Shown: positions 46,501 through 53,507 of the stretch, in pieces
Layout of the letters: every line of letters begins with the position of its first letter
Position numbering within the stretch: position 1 is the first letter of the stretch
Assembly (NCBI RefSeq): GCF_900129155.1
Contig: NZ_FQVF01000009.1
Coordinates: 1 to 64,000, forward strand
DNA length: 64,000 bases
Direction of reading: 5' to 3'
Source: Marinomonas polaris DSM 16579
Lineage (GTDB): Bacteria; Pseudomonadota; Gammaproteobacteria; Pseudomonadales; Marinomonadaceae
Translations under genes and position numbers: made by a program
Notes under the pieces: generated by a model
Told to the model about the DNA's origin: nothing
What the model saw: the letters and a program-made list of their open reading frames with translations, nothing else
Database searches by the model: none

Positions 46501-47391
46501 TTTGGTACCAAGCAGCATGAGCAAGAAGGTTTAACCTCTTGGCCTGAGCAGGGCATTCCTGAGCGTCAGGAGATTAAACAAGCTGGTATCAAGGTCACGG
46601 CTTTTCCCGCTTTGGTAGCGCAAGGCGATCATGTTTCATTGAAGATGTTCGATGATCAAAACACCGCGTTGGAAACCCATCGAAAAGGGGTGGTCACTTT
46701 GCTTAAACTTACATTGAGCAAAGAAATGCGTTATTTGCAAAAGAACCTACCGCACTTAAAAGAATCCATGCTAATTTTTTCTCCATTAGGTCAAAAAGAA
46801 ACCTTGTTGGACGATTTACTTAATGCGGTTTTAGATAAGGTTTTTTTGGATGGGCGTGCTTTGCCACGAACGAAAGCTGAGTTTGAAAGCTGTGTTTTGA
46901 ATCATAAACCACAATTAGTGAGTGTGGCGAACGACATGGCGGGACAGCTTTATCGTGTGTTGTCATCTTATCAAGGTGTGGCAAAGAGGATGAAAGGCAG
47001 TATTCCATTGCCTTGGACACGAATTTACGGTGATATTAAAGTCCAATTAGAGCAGCTTATTTACCCTGGCTTTATCGGTAATACACCCTTGTTTTGGTTA
47101 GGGCAATTACCGCGTTATTTCAAAGGTATTGAAGTGCGCTTGGAGCGTTTTCAAAATCATTTGAACAAAGAAAATCAATATGTGTCTGAATTAGAAATTC
47201 TTTGGCAAACTTATTCTAGACAAAAAAAAGCCCATGACGAGAAAGCATTATATGATCCAGAGTTGATCAAATATCGCTGGATGTTAGAGGAATATCGTAT
47301 TTCTTTGTTTGCACAGTCGGTTGGCACGTTAGAGCCTATTTCAGAGAAGCGCTTGTCAAAACAGTGGCAGGAAGTTAAAAAATTGGTTTGA
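43516..47391 (+). CDS. hrpA: ATP-dependent RNA helicase HrpA
   Basis: A 1291-residue DEAH helicase, close to E. coli HrpA (1300). It shows Walker A AGETGSGKT (around 87-95), IIDEAHERS, VTSATID, the QRAGRCGR motif VI, and the long C-terminal DUF3418 region. HrpA resolves stalled or collided ribosomes. ATG 43516 gives the family N-terminus; the frame is open another 32 codons upstream to a TTG. The nearest AAGGA is distant, so the start is uncertain. Confidence 0.93.
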   Translation: MPTNAVMTRDRHLIDQKQAQLSKRQKDGLPFDRMQSEVNALIEKSETLYQARLSRMPKITYDESLPVAARADEIIKAIQENQVIIIAGETGSGKTTQLPKMCLQAGRGIAGLIGHTQPRRIAARSVAERISDELQVNLGEQVGFQVRFSDESNEETLIKLMTDGILLAEIQQDKRLYKYDTIIIDEAHERSLNIDFLLGYLKQVLAARPDLKVIVTSATIDVERFSEHFENAPIIEVSGRTYPVEVRYQPLLSKSDSEELDEYQSMEQGVLDAVELLIAEERQSGYRGAGDILVFLPGEREIRETAEILRRAELRSTEVLPLYARLSASEQQRIFKSHSGRRIVLSTNVAETSLTVPGIRYVIDPGLARISRYSVRSKVQQLPIEKISQASANQRAGRCGRVADGICIRLYDEEDFNNRAEFTDPEIFRTNLASVILQMANLKLGAVEKFPFVEMPEKRMINDGYRALTELGALDKERLTPIGRQLAKLPIDPKLGRILIAAEQHSVLKEVAIIVSALSIPDPRERPQDKKTQSDQAHAVDKDEDSDFAVFLNLWERFEEQRQALSQNQLRQYCRKQFLNFMRMREWRDIHRQIMIACKQLGFKEVQHEERHYEAIHRALLAGMFTQVANKMEDSKEMLGCRSRKLAIFPGSMLFKKPPQWIMAAELIETSKLYARVTARIDPVWIEEYAAPFVKRQYFDPHFERNQGRIMAHEQVSLYGLVIVAKRSIDYGHVNPEEAREIFIRSGLVEGELRTKQAFYRKNKALMESLATQEAKLRKRDILVDDETVFAFYNSRLPDHVRNLKSLEHFVKTSPDALLMTREDLINQDVSVDDFAFPDSFGLNGVALPIDYKFDPGQAADGATLKVPVGLLRQLSLEDLGWAVPGFIKERCEALLRALPKALRRRFVPIPQFVDRVYPNLSKDKGDLLEQLSLQIKRETLIDIPLNEWNAEKLDSHLTLNLEVVDERGKILGVGKNLAQLQTQFSDLVEESFAKFGTKQHEQEGLTSWPEQGIPERQEIKQAGIKVTAFPALVAQGDHVSLKMFDDQNTALETHRKGVVTLLKLTLSKEMRYLQKNLPHLKESMLIFSPLGQKETLLDDLLNAVLDKVFLDGRALPRTKAEFESCVLNHKPQLVSVANDMAGQLYRVLSSYQGVAKRMKGSIPLPWTRIYGDIKVQLEQLIYPGFIGNTPLFWLGQLPRYFKGIEVRLERFQNHLNKENQYVSELEILWQTYSRQKKAHDEKALYDPELIKYRWMLEEYRISLFAQSVGTLEPISEKRLSKQWQEVKKLV

Positions 47392-47461
47392 TTTTATAGA
47401 TAAGATCTTGTTTTTTAGTCATACGCTGTGTGTGCAGTCTTACAAGTTAAGGATAGTGAAA

Positions 47462-48325
47462 ATGTTTAAAGTAATAGGCGCTTTACTTTTTGGCTCTATG
47501 TTATTGCTTGTGCAGTCTTGCGCACAGGTGCCAGTAGAAACCAAAGAAGATCCATGGGAAGGTTTTAACCGTTCTATGTTTACTTTCAATGATGCAATTG
47601 ATGGTGCTGTTTTAAAGCCTGTTGCTGAGGGATATAAGGCTATTACGCCTAACCCCGTACAGAGAGGTGTGAGCAATTTTTTCTCTAACCTTGGGGAAAT
47701 CGGCAATATAACCAACAATTTACTACAGGGTAAATGGGATGCAACGGCGTCGTCTACTTTTCGTTTTCTGATAAACAGTACAGCTGGCTGGTTGGGTCTT
47801 TTTGATGTGGCTAGCGAAATGGGGCTAAAAAAATACGATGAAGACTTTGGCCAAACGCTTGGGTATTGGGGTGTGTCATCTGGCCCTTATTTGGTATTAC
47901 CATTCTTTGGCCCTTCTACTGTGCGTGATGGTTCAGGTTTAGCCATTAAATATACGTACCTTGATGAAACAAGTATTCTCGACTTAAATGGTGATGAGGA
48001 GCTTGGTTTATTAGCCTTAGACGTTGTGGAAACAAGAGCACGTTACCTCAATGCAGAAGGCATGATTGTTGGGGACAGGTATAGCTTTATCCGAGATGTG
48101 TATTTACAGAATAGAGCTTATGAAGTTTACGATGGAAATCCACCAAAGAAACAAGCTATCAAAAATACTGATTCAGCAGACGATAGTTGGGGTGATGATG
48201 CAGCGAATGATAGTTGGGGTGATGAAACTGAAGTCGATAGTTGGGGGGATGACTCTACCGCAGCTAAGGATGAAAATATTTCGTCAGAGGGCGATGTCAC
48301 CGCGGACAGTAGTTGGTCCGAATAA
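47462..48325 (+). CDS. mlaA: MlaA (VacJ) outer-membrane lipoprotein with acidic repeat tail
   Basis: The 287-residue lipoprotein has a lipobox LVQSC and the MlaA core: DPWEGFNRSMFTFND, NPVQRGVSNFFSNLGEI, and DFGQTLGYWGVSSGPYLVLPFFGPS. MlaA extracts mislocalised phospholipid from the outer leaflet for the Mla pathway. Unusually, the C-terminus is extended by three near-identical DSWGD(D/E) units and a final DSSWSE. ATG 47462 is selected for the lipoprotein signal and GGATAGTG site; the frame is open 18 codons upstream. Confidence 0.92.
   Translation: MFKVIGALLFGSMLLLVQSCAQVPVETKEDPWEGFNRSMFTFNDAIDGAVLKPVAEGYKAITPNPVQRGVSNFFSNLGEIGNITNNLLQGKWDATASSTFRFLINSTAGWLGLFDVASEMGLKKYDEDFGQTLGYWGVSSGPYLVLPFFGPSTVRDGSGLAIKYTYLDETSILDLNGDEELGLLALDVVETRARYLNAEGMIVGDRYSFIRDVYLQNRAYEVYDGNPPKKQAIKNTDSADDSWGDDAANDSWGDETEVDSWGDDSTAAKDENISSEGDVTADSSWSE
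48178..48264 (+). repeat. In-frame repeat encoding DSWGDD units in MlaA
   Basis: GATAGTTGGGGTGATGA is repeated at about 48182, 48209 and 48236 (last copy with GGGGGGATGA), spaced 27 nt apart. A fourth, more divergent unit encodes DSSWSE at the C-terminus. The tail is acidic and tryptophan-bearing. Confidence 0.85.
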
Positions 48326-48339
48326 CAGAATCTATTTTA

Positions 48340-49365
48340 ATGAATAAGCGACTGTCGACACATCATTGGTTTAATGAAAGCCTTTTTAATGAAGCTTTAA
48401 TAAAAGGTTTTTTGCTTGTTATCGGCAGTTCCTGTCTTATGCTGATAACGCTTAATGTGGTGTCGGCAAAGTATCAACTTGCATTAATAGAAAGCATTTT
48501 ACTGATATTAACCATTTGCGTATGGTTTTGTCCTAAACAATGGCGTCACTATAAATGGGTTGTGTCTATTTATGTAGCGTTTATCTTTGCCTGTATTTTA
48601 ATCGGAATCAGCTTTTCTCCTTTGCATTCTGGTCGACAAGTTTGGGTGCTTATTTTCCCTATGACCTCCTATCTTATGTTGGGTAAACGCACAGGCTTTT
48701 GGTTGAGCGCTGTTTGCCTTTGTTTGGTTAGTACTATTCTATTTCTGCGCTTTTATGATGATTTTAAAGACGGTCTAATTAGTATTGTCGTGAACTTGTT
48801 TCTAGCCTATGTCTTCTTATGGGGGCTAACTCACGGTGCCGAGCGAGTTCACAAGAAAATGTTATATGCTTTAAAGAAAATAGCATCTACCGACCCTCTT
48901 ACAGGTCTTGCCAATCGCCGTAATGTTAATCAAAACTCGCTATATCAGCTTCAACAAGTTACTGGGATGGGCGATGAATTAGCACTTGTTTTGATAGATC
49001 TAGATAATTTCAAAAAGATAAATGATACCCATGGACATGAAGTGGGTGACGCGGTGCTGGTGGACTTTGCTGAGCGATTAAGGGCGCATGTTGATGATAA
49101 CGAGCAGCTATTTCGCTTAGGTGGAGAAGAGTTTTGTGTTTTTATGCCAGCTGCGCAAAGCAAGAACTGGTCAGTCGCATTTTGCCAGTATGTAGATGAC
49201 TCTCTATTTTATTTTGATGAGCTGGAAATTCATTATACTGTGAGTATTGGCGTGTCTTGTAGTCAGAAAGGGCGTGGTGATTTTAAGCATTTATACAGAA
49301 TTGCCGATCAGCGGTTATACAAAGCAAAAAGCCTTGGTCGGAATTGTGTTGTTTTAATGGATTAA
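48340..49365 (+). CDS. Membrane diguanylate cyclase
   Basis: The 341-residue protein has about five to six membrane segments (residues 22-165) followed by a GGDEF domain. DPLTGLANRR and GGEEF (261-265) are intact, so it should make c-di-GMP. The RxxD inhibitory site expected five residues before GGEEF is absent (DDNE instead), suggesting no product inhibition through that site. ATG 48340 is favoured over the upstream start that overlaps mlaA. Its sensory input is unknown. Confidence 0.88.
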   Translation: MNKRLSTHHWFNESLFNEALIKGFLLVIGSSCLMLITLNVVSAKYQLALIESILLILTICVWFCPKQWRHYKWVVSIYVAFIFACILIGISFSPLHSGRQVWVLIFPMTSYLMLGKRTGFWLSAVCLCLVSTILFLRFYDDFKDGLISIVVNLFLAYVFLWGLTHGAERVHKKMLYALKKIASTDPLTGLANRRNVNQNSLYQLQQVTGMGDELALVLIDLDNFKKINDTHGHEVGDAVLVDFAERLRAHVDDNEQLFRLGGEEFCVFMPAAQSKNWSVAFCQYVDDSLFYFDELEIHYTVSIGVSCSQKGRGDFKHLYRIADQRLYKAKSLGRNCVVLMD

Positions 49366-49427
49366 GAGTTTAGGTGTTTTTGATGAGTTCATTTAATGAA
49401 TCATTAGACGCTAGTAATAGATTGAGC

Positions 49428-49458
49428 CCAAAATGAAGGAGCATTGTTAATGCTCCTT
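49428..49458 (-). terminator. Terminator overlapping the sugar dehydrogenase stop
   Basis: AAGGAGCATT-GTT-AATGCTCCTT (49436-49458) is a perfect 10-bp stem followed on the minus strand by CATTTTGG. The stop codon at 49457-49459 is part of the stem. Confidence 0.65.
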
Positions 49459-50581
49459 AGCTTGCTTTCTTGAGACCACTATCTATTGCAAGTGTAATCT
49501 TTAATACCTTTCCAGAGTCTGTACCAATGTACAGCACACCAGCTGAATCCTGAGCAATTGAACGAAGACGTTCATCCAAATGTTCTAGGTAACGAGTTTC
49601 TGTTGTCTTGCCATTCTTATCAATTTTGATCTTGTTTAAATGTCTCAAAGCGAGCGCGGTAGATAGAAAATCACCGTTCCAGTTCGAAAACAACATACCT
49701 TTGTAACGTATCAAGCTGCTTGGTGCGATAGAAGGAATAAACACCTTAGCAGGGTTGTCTATGCCATCTTTTGTGTTCCCTTCACCGACGCTGATTGGTC
49801 CCCAGTATTCTTTGCCATAAGACACAATTGGCCAGCCGTAATTCGCACCTGGGCGTATTAGATTTATTTCATCTCCGCCTCTTGGACCATGTTCATTTGA
49901 CCATAGCGTATGGGTATCTGTGTCGTAAAAAAGGCCTTGAGGATTGCGATGTCCGTAACTCCATATCTCATTACGAATGTTGGCATGAGTCACAAAAGGG
50001 TTGTCCCTTGGTACACTTCCATCTAAATTTAAACGAATAACGCTGCCCGCATGGTTTGTTAAATCTTGAGCATTCTCACGAACACCACGATCACCAACCG
50101 AGAAAAAGACATGCTCTTGGTCATCAAAGGCAATACGTCCACCATAGTGCTTGGTTTCGCTGGTCGCTGAGTCTGTGACCAATAAATCATGCCATTCAGT
50201 TAGTTTGTTGCCTGCTAATTTAGCTCTGGCTAACGTAGTTTTTGAGCCATCATCGGTTGGTTTTGAATAGGTGAAATATAACCAACCTTGTTCTTTAAAC
50301 TGCGGGGATTTTGCCACGTCTAGCAGGCCGCCTTGGCCTCGGTTATCCACTTCTGGAAGTCCTGTAAGGGCCTGTTTTTTACCCGTAGTTAAATCGACTT
50401 TATAGGCAGAACCTTTTTTGATTGTGACAATAGCTTCTTGATCATTGATTATGGCAATACCCCAAGGTATGCCATCAAATTGAGTGATCTGATCAATGTT
50501 TAGTGAATCGTCAACGATAGCATCAGAGGCGCTAACATTTAGCGCCATCAGGCCTGCTAAAAATAGAATCCAAGTTTTCAT
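49457..50581 (-). CDS. PQQ-dependent soluble aldose dehydrogenase (YliI-like)
   Basis: A 374-residue periplasmic beta-propeller protein with a signal peptide (1-18). Blocks GIPWGIAI, GQGGLLDVAKSP, HYGGRIAFD, VGDRGVRENAQD, SYGHRNPQGL, and NEHGPRGGDEINLI are typical of the Asd/YliI soluble aldose sugar dehydrogenases, which use PQQ and calcium. It oxidises aldoses to lactones. No PQQ biosynthesis genes are in view. Confidence 0.9.
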   Translation of the reverse strand: MKTWILFLAGLMALNVSASDAIVDDSLNIDQITQFDGIPWGIAIINDQEAIVTIKKGSAYKVDLTTGKKQALTGLPEVDNRGQGGLLDVAKSPQFKEQGWLYFTYSKPTDDGSKTTLARAKLAGNKLTEWHDLLVTDSATSETKHYGGRIAFDDQEHVFFSVGDRGVRENAQDLTNHAGSVIRLNLDGSVPRDNPFVTHANIRNEIWSYGHRNPQGLFYDTDTHTLWSNEHGPRGGDEINLIRPGANYGWPIVSYGKEYWGPISVGEGNTKDGIDNPAKVFIPSIAPSSLIRYKGMLFSNWNGDFLSTALALRHLNKIKIDKNGKTTETRYLEHLDERLRSIAQDSAGVLYIGTDSGKVLKITLAIDSGLKKAS

Positions 50582-50789
50582 AAAGGCGACCTCTTACCGC
50601 GAATTTCAGTGAAGTATATAGAAAATAGTCGCAAGATGAGGGTTTTGGAAGGCATTTCCTTAACAATTGCCGATTGCTTGCCTAGTTGGATAAAGTATTC
50701 AGCGAAGCGTTAATTAAGGTCTTAAAGCATGTTTTTTGATGGGATCATGCAAATAGTATCTACTTAAAGTAACTATCTAAATTGAAGAT

Positions 50790-51320
50790 CTAAAGTGACG
50801 ATCCGAAGTAGCGTTCGTTTTCAGCTACATTTCTAGTCACCACTGTATTAGCGGCAATAATGGCATTATTGCCAATTTTAATACCGGGTAGGATTTTGGC
50901 ACCGCCGCCAATCCAGACTTTGTTACCAATGGTAATAGGCCGCGCAAAGCATTCGCCAGAGGCCCGTAAGTCAGCATCCCTAGGATGATCAACCGTATAA
51001 AAGTGAACGCCGGGACCGATTAATACATCGTCACCGATATGAATTTTAGCGCTGTCTAAGAAAATACATTGGAAATTAATGAATACTCGTTCACCAAGAT
51101 GAATTTGCGAACCATAATCGCATTGAAAGCCCGGTTCAATCACCACACTACCAAATTCTGCAAACAAACGCGTAACATGACGAAGATTACCCTTACTTGG
51201 ATGCGCATTGAATTTAGCACAGGCAAGACGAACCGCTTCTCTTCGTAGACGAAGATCTAGGTCGATAGCATTAAACGCTTCGCCATTAGCCATTTTTTCA
51301 AATTCTGTTGTTTCGGTCAT
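50790..51320 (-). CDS. Maltose/galactoside O-acetyltransferase (hexapeptide repeat)
   Basis: This 176-residue left-handed beta-helix acetyltransferase has an N-terminal Mac domain and hexapeptide repeats, with the catalytic histidine in FYTVDHPRD and acetyl-CoA contacts in WIGGGAKILPGIKIG. It acetylates sugars with acetyl-CoA. The C-terminus (NVAENERYFGSSL) lacks the usual GNPAKVIR end, so it is slightly divergent or worn. A terminator separates it from upstream talB. Confidence 0.87.
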   Translation of the reverse strand: MTETTEFEKMANGEAFNAIDLDLRLRREAVRLACAKFNAHPSKGNLRHVTRLFAEFGSVVIEPGFQCDYGSQIHLGERVFINFQCIFLDSAKIHIGDDVLIGPGVHFYTVDHPRDADLRASGECFARPITIGNKVWIGGGAKILPGIKIGNNAIIAANTVVTRNVAENERYFGSSL

Positions 51321-51343
51321 CTTTCGTTCTTCTTGTGAAAAAT

Positions 51344-51372
51344 AAAAAACGCGACCTAGGCCGCGTTTTTAA
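51344..51372. terminator. Terminator downstream of talB
   Basis: AAAAACGCG (51345-51353) pairs with CGCGTTTTT (51362-51370) around an 8-nt loop. A/T tracts on both sides make it functional in either direction; on the minus strand it ends the dusA-talB transcript. Confidence 0.8.
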
Positions 51373-51388
51373 CTTACGTGCTTCTATT

Positions 51389-52339
51389 TTATAGCATAGA
51401 CGCTAGAGTAATTTCTAATTTACGTTGATCTGCAGCGAAGTTACGAATGCCTTCAGCTAATTTTTCTGTAGCCATTGCGTCTTCGTTCATCGCCCAACGG
51501 AATGCTGCTTCTGTGATAGATGCTGGAGCAGGTTTCACGTCAGTTGTTGGAACCAATTTACGCTCAAGTTTGCCTTCGTCTTTTTTCAATTCTTCCAGCA
51601 GGTTAGGGCTGATAGTCAAACGGTCACAACCAGCAAGTTGCTCGATTTCACCGATGTTGCGGAAGCTCGCGCCCATGACAACCGTTTTGTAACCGTGCTG
51701 TTTGTAGTAGTTGTAGATTTCAGTCACAGAAACAACGCCTGGATCAGTCTCAGCTGTGTACTCTTGACCAGTAGATTTTTTGTACCAATCAAGGATACGA
51801 CCCACGAATGGAGAAATCAGGTAAACGCCAGCTTCAGCACAAGCTTGTGCTTGAGCAAAAGAGAAAAGCAAAGTCAGGTTACAGTTGATGCCTTCTTTTT
51901 CTAGCTCTTCTGCGGCTTTGATGCCTTCCCAAGTAGACGCCGCTTTAATCAGGACGCGGTCACGAGACACGCCAGCTTCTTCATATAGTGCAATCAGTTT
52001 ACGTGCTTTCGCTAGTGTCGCTTCTTTGTCAAAAGACAAACGTGCATCTACTTCGGTAGAGATACGGCCTGGAACATATTTTAGAATTTCAGTACCAACA
52101 ATAACTGCAAGCTTGTCGCCAGCGTCTAGAATTTGCTGATCTTTATCCTTGCTTTGTGTTTTTGCCCAAGCAATTGCTTGGTCAAGGAAAGGTGCGTATT
52201 CTGGAATTTGCGCGGCTTTAAGCATCAAAGACGGATTTGTTGTCGCATCTTGTGGTAAAAAATCTTTGATTGCCGTGATATCACCGGTGTCGGCCACAAT
52301 GGTCGTGAACTCTTTTAACTGAGATAACTTATTGCTCAT
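51389..52339 (-). CDS. talB: Transaldolase
   Basis: A 316-residue class I transaldolase of the TalB type. The N-terminal [26 protein letters not shown] and catalytic Schiff-base lysine in [12 protein letters not shown] are present. It exchanges dihydroxyacetone units between sedoheptulose 7-phosphate and glyceraldehyde 3-phosphate in the pentose phosphate pathway. Its ATG lies 5 nt after the dusA stop, so the two are cotranscribed and perhaps coupled. Confidence 0.95.
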   Translation of the reverse strand: MSNKLSQLKEFTTIVADTGDITAIKDFLPQDATTNPSLMLKAAQIPEYAPFLDQAIAWAKTQSKDKDQQILDAGDKLAVIVGTEILKYVPGRISTEVDARLSFDKEATLAKARKLIALYEEAGVSRDRVLIKAASTWEGIKAAEELEKEGINCNLTLLFSFAQAQACAEAGVYLISPFVGRILDWYKKSTGQEYTAETDPGVVSVTEIYNYYKQHGYKTVVMGASFRNIGEIEQLAGCDRLTISPNLLEELKKDEGKLERKLVPTTDVKPAPASITEAAFRWAMNEDAMATEKLAEGIRNFAADQRKLEITLASML

Positions 52340-52344
52340 TGCTC

Positions 52345-53370
52345 TTATCCTTTGCGTTGATGATTTTTGACCAATTCAATGGCCTCTAATAATACATTTA
52401 CCTGTGCGTCAGCTTTGTGACCATTTTCAGACAAGTAGCGACGGAACTGTTTGCCGCCGGCTTCACCCTGAAAAATACCCAAAATGTGTCGGGTTAGGTG
52501 CATCAAGCGTTCGCCTTCTTTTAGCTTACGTTCAACATAAGGAACGAAAGCTTCTAGTGCCTCGTAGCGATCACGAACCAACGCCTGACCGCCAAATAAT
52601 GCGTCGTCGACTTGGCTTAATATCCAAGGATTATGATAAGCCTCGCGGCCAACCATTACGCCATCTACGTGTGCTAACTGTTCTTTGCATTCCTCTAGTG
52701 TTTTTATGCCACCGTTTAGTATGATTTCAAGGTCAGGGAAATCTTTCTTTAACTGATGCACATAATGATATTTGAGCGGCGGTACTTCGCGGTTTTCTTT
52801 CGGGCTCAAACCTTCCAAAATCGCATTGCGGGCATGGACAATAAAAGTCGTCACGCCAGTGGTGGCCACATCGCCAACAAAATCTCGTACTACGCCGTAA
52901 TCTTCTTGGTCATCTAAACCAATGCGGTGTTTGATCGTCACCGGAATATCGCAGTTATCCTGCATCGCACGCATGGCATCTTTCACCTTATCAGGGTAAG
53001 CCATTAAACACGCACCGATTAAACTGTTTTGTACTCTATCACTTGGGCAACCGACATTAAGGTTAACTTCATCAAAGCCAGCTTGCTGCGCCATTTTTGC
53101 GCATTTACCCAGCGCAACCGCGTCAGATCCACCTAACTGCAACGCAATAGGGTGTTCGCAACCATCATAACGTAAGAATCTTTCAGGATGATTGCCTTGT
53201 AGCAATGCGCCAGTGGTCACCATCTCGGTATAAAGCAACGTATTCTTCGTCAATTTTCTAGCGAATACTCGGTAATCGCTGGTCGTCCAATCCATCATTG
53301 GAGCGATGGAAAATCGACGATCAAGCTTATTGCTTGGGTTTACTGGGGTTACCCCGTTATCTAGTGACAT
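52345..53370 (-). CDS. dusA: tRNA-dihydrouridine synthase A
   Basis: The 341-residue flavoenzyme makes dihydrouridine at positions 20/20a of tRNA. APMMDWT binds FMN, the catalytic Cys is in LNVGCPS, and [20 protein letters not shown] is DusA-specific. The 5' end of dusA is a recognised integration site for phages and islands, and the tape-measure gene of a prophage lies only 137 nt upstream, so the first codons may belong to an att site. Ribosome site is weak. Confidence 0.94.
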   Translation of the reverse strand: MSLDNGVTPVNPSNKLDRRFSIAPMMDWTTSDYRVFARKLTKNTLLYTEMVTTGALLQGNHPERFLRYDGCEHPIALQLGGSDAVALGKCAKMAQQAGFDEVNLNVGCPSDRVQNSLIGACLMAYPDKVKDAMRAMQDNCDIPVTIKHRIGLDDQEDYGVVRDFVGDVATTGVTTFIVHARNAILEGLSPKENREVPPLKYHYVHQLKKDFPDLEIILNGGIKTLEECKEQLAHVDGVMVGREAYHNPWILSQVDDALFGGQALVRDRYEALEAFVPYVERKLKEGERLMHLTRHILGIFQGEAGGKQFRRYLSENGHKADAQVNVLLEAIELVKNHQRKG

Positions 53371-53507
53371 GCTTCTACTATCGAATTAATTCAAAAAAGC
53401 GTCGCGACATAGGGGAATGCCTCCCAGCGACTGATGGGTCATATTATGTCATAAAATTACAAGATATCTAAGAGTCTGATGGAAACATTGAAATTAATAA
53501 GGCAAAA
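53371..53507. other. dusA-prophage junction
   Basis: This spacer holds a hairpin GTCGC...GCGAC (53401-53431) with an inner GGG/CCC pairing. Around 53515-53525 base composition changes abruptly to the C-rich codons of the phage genes. No second copy of any dusA sequence is visible within the window, so the other att site must lie outside or has been lost. Confidence 0.5.
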
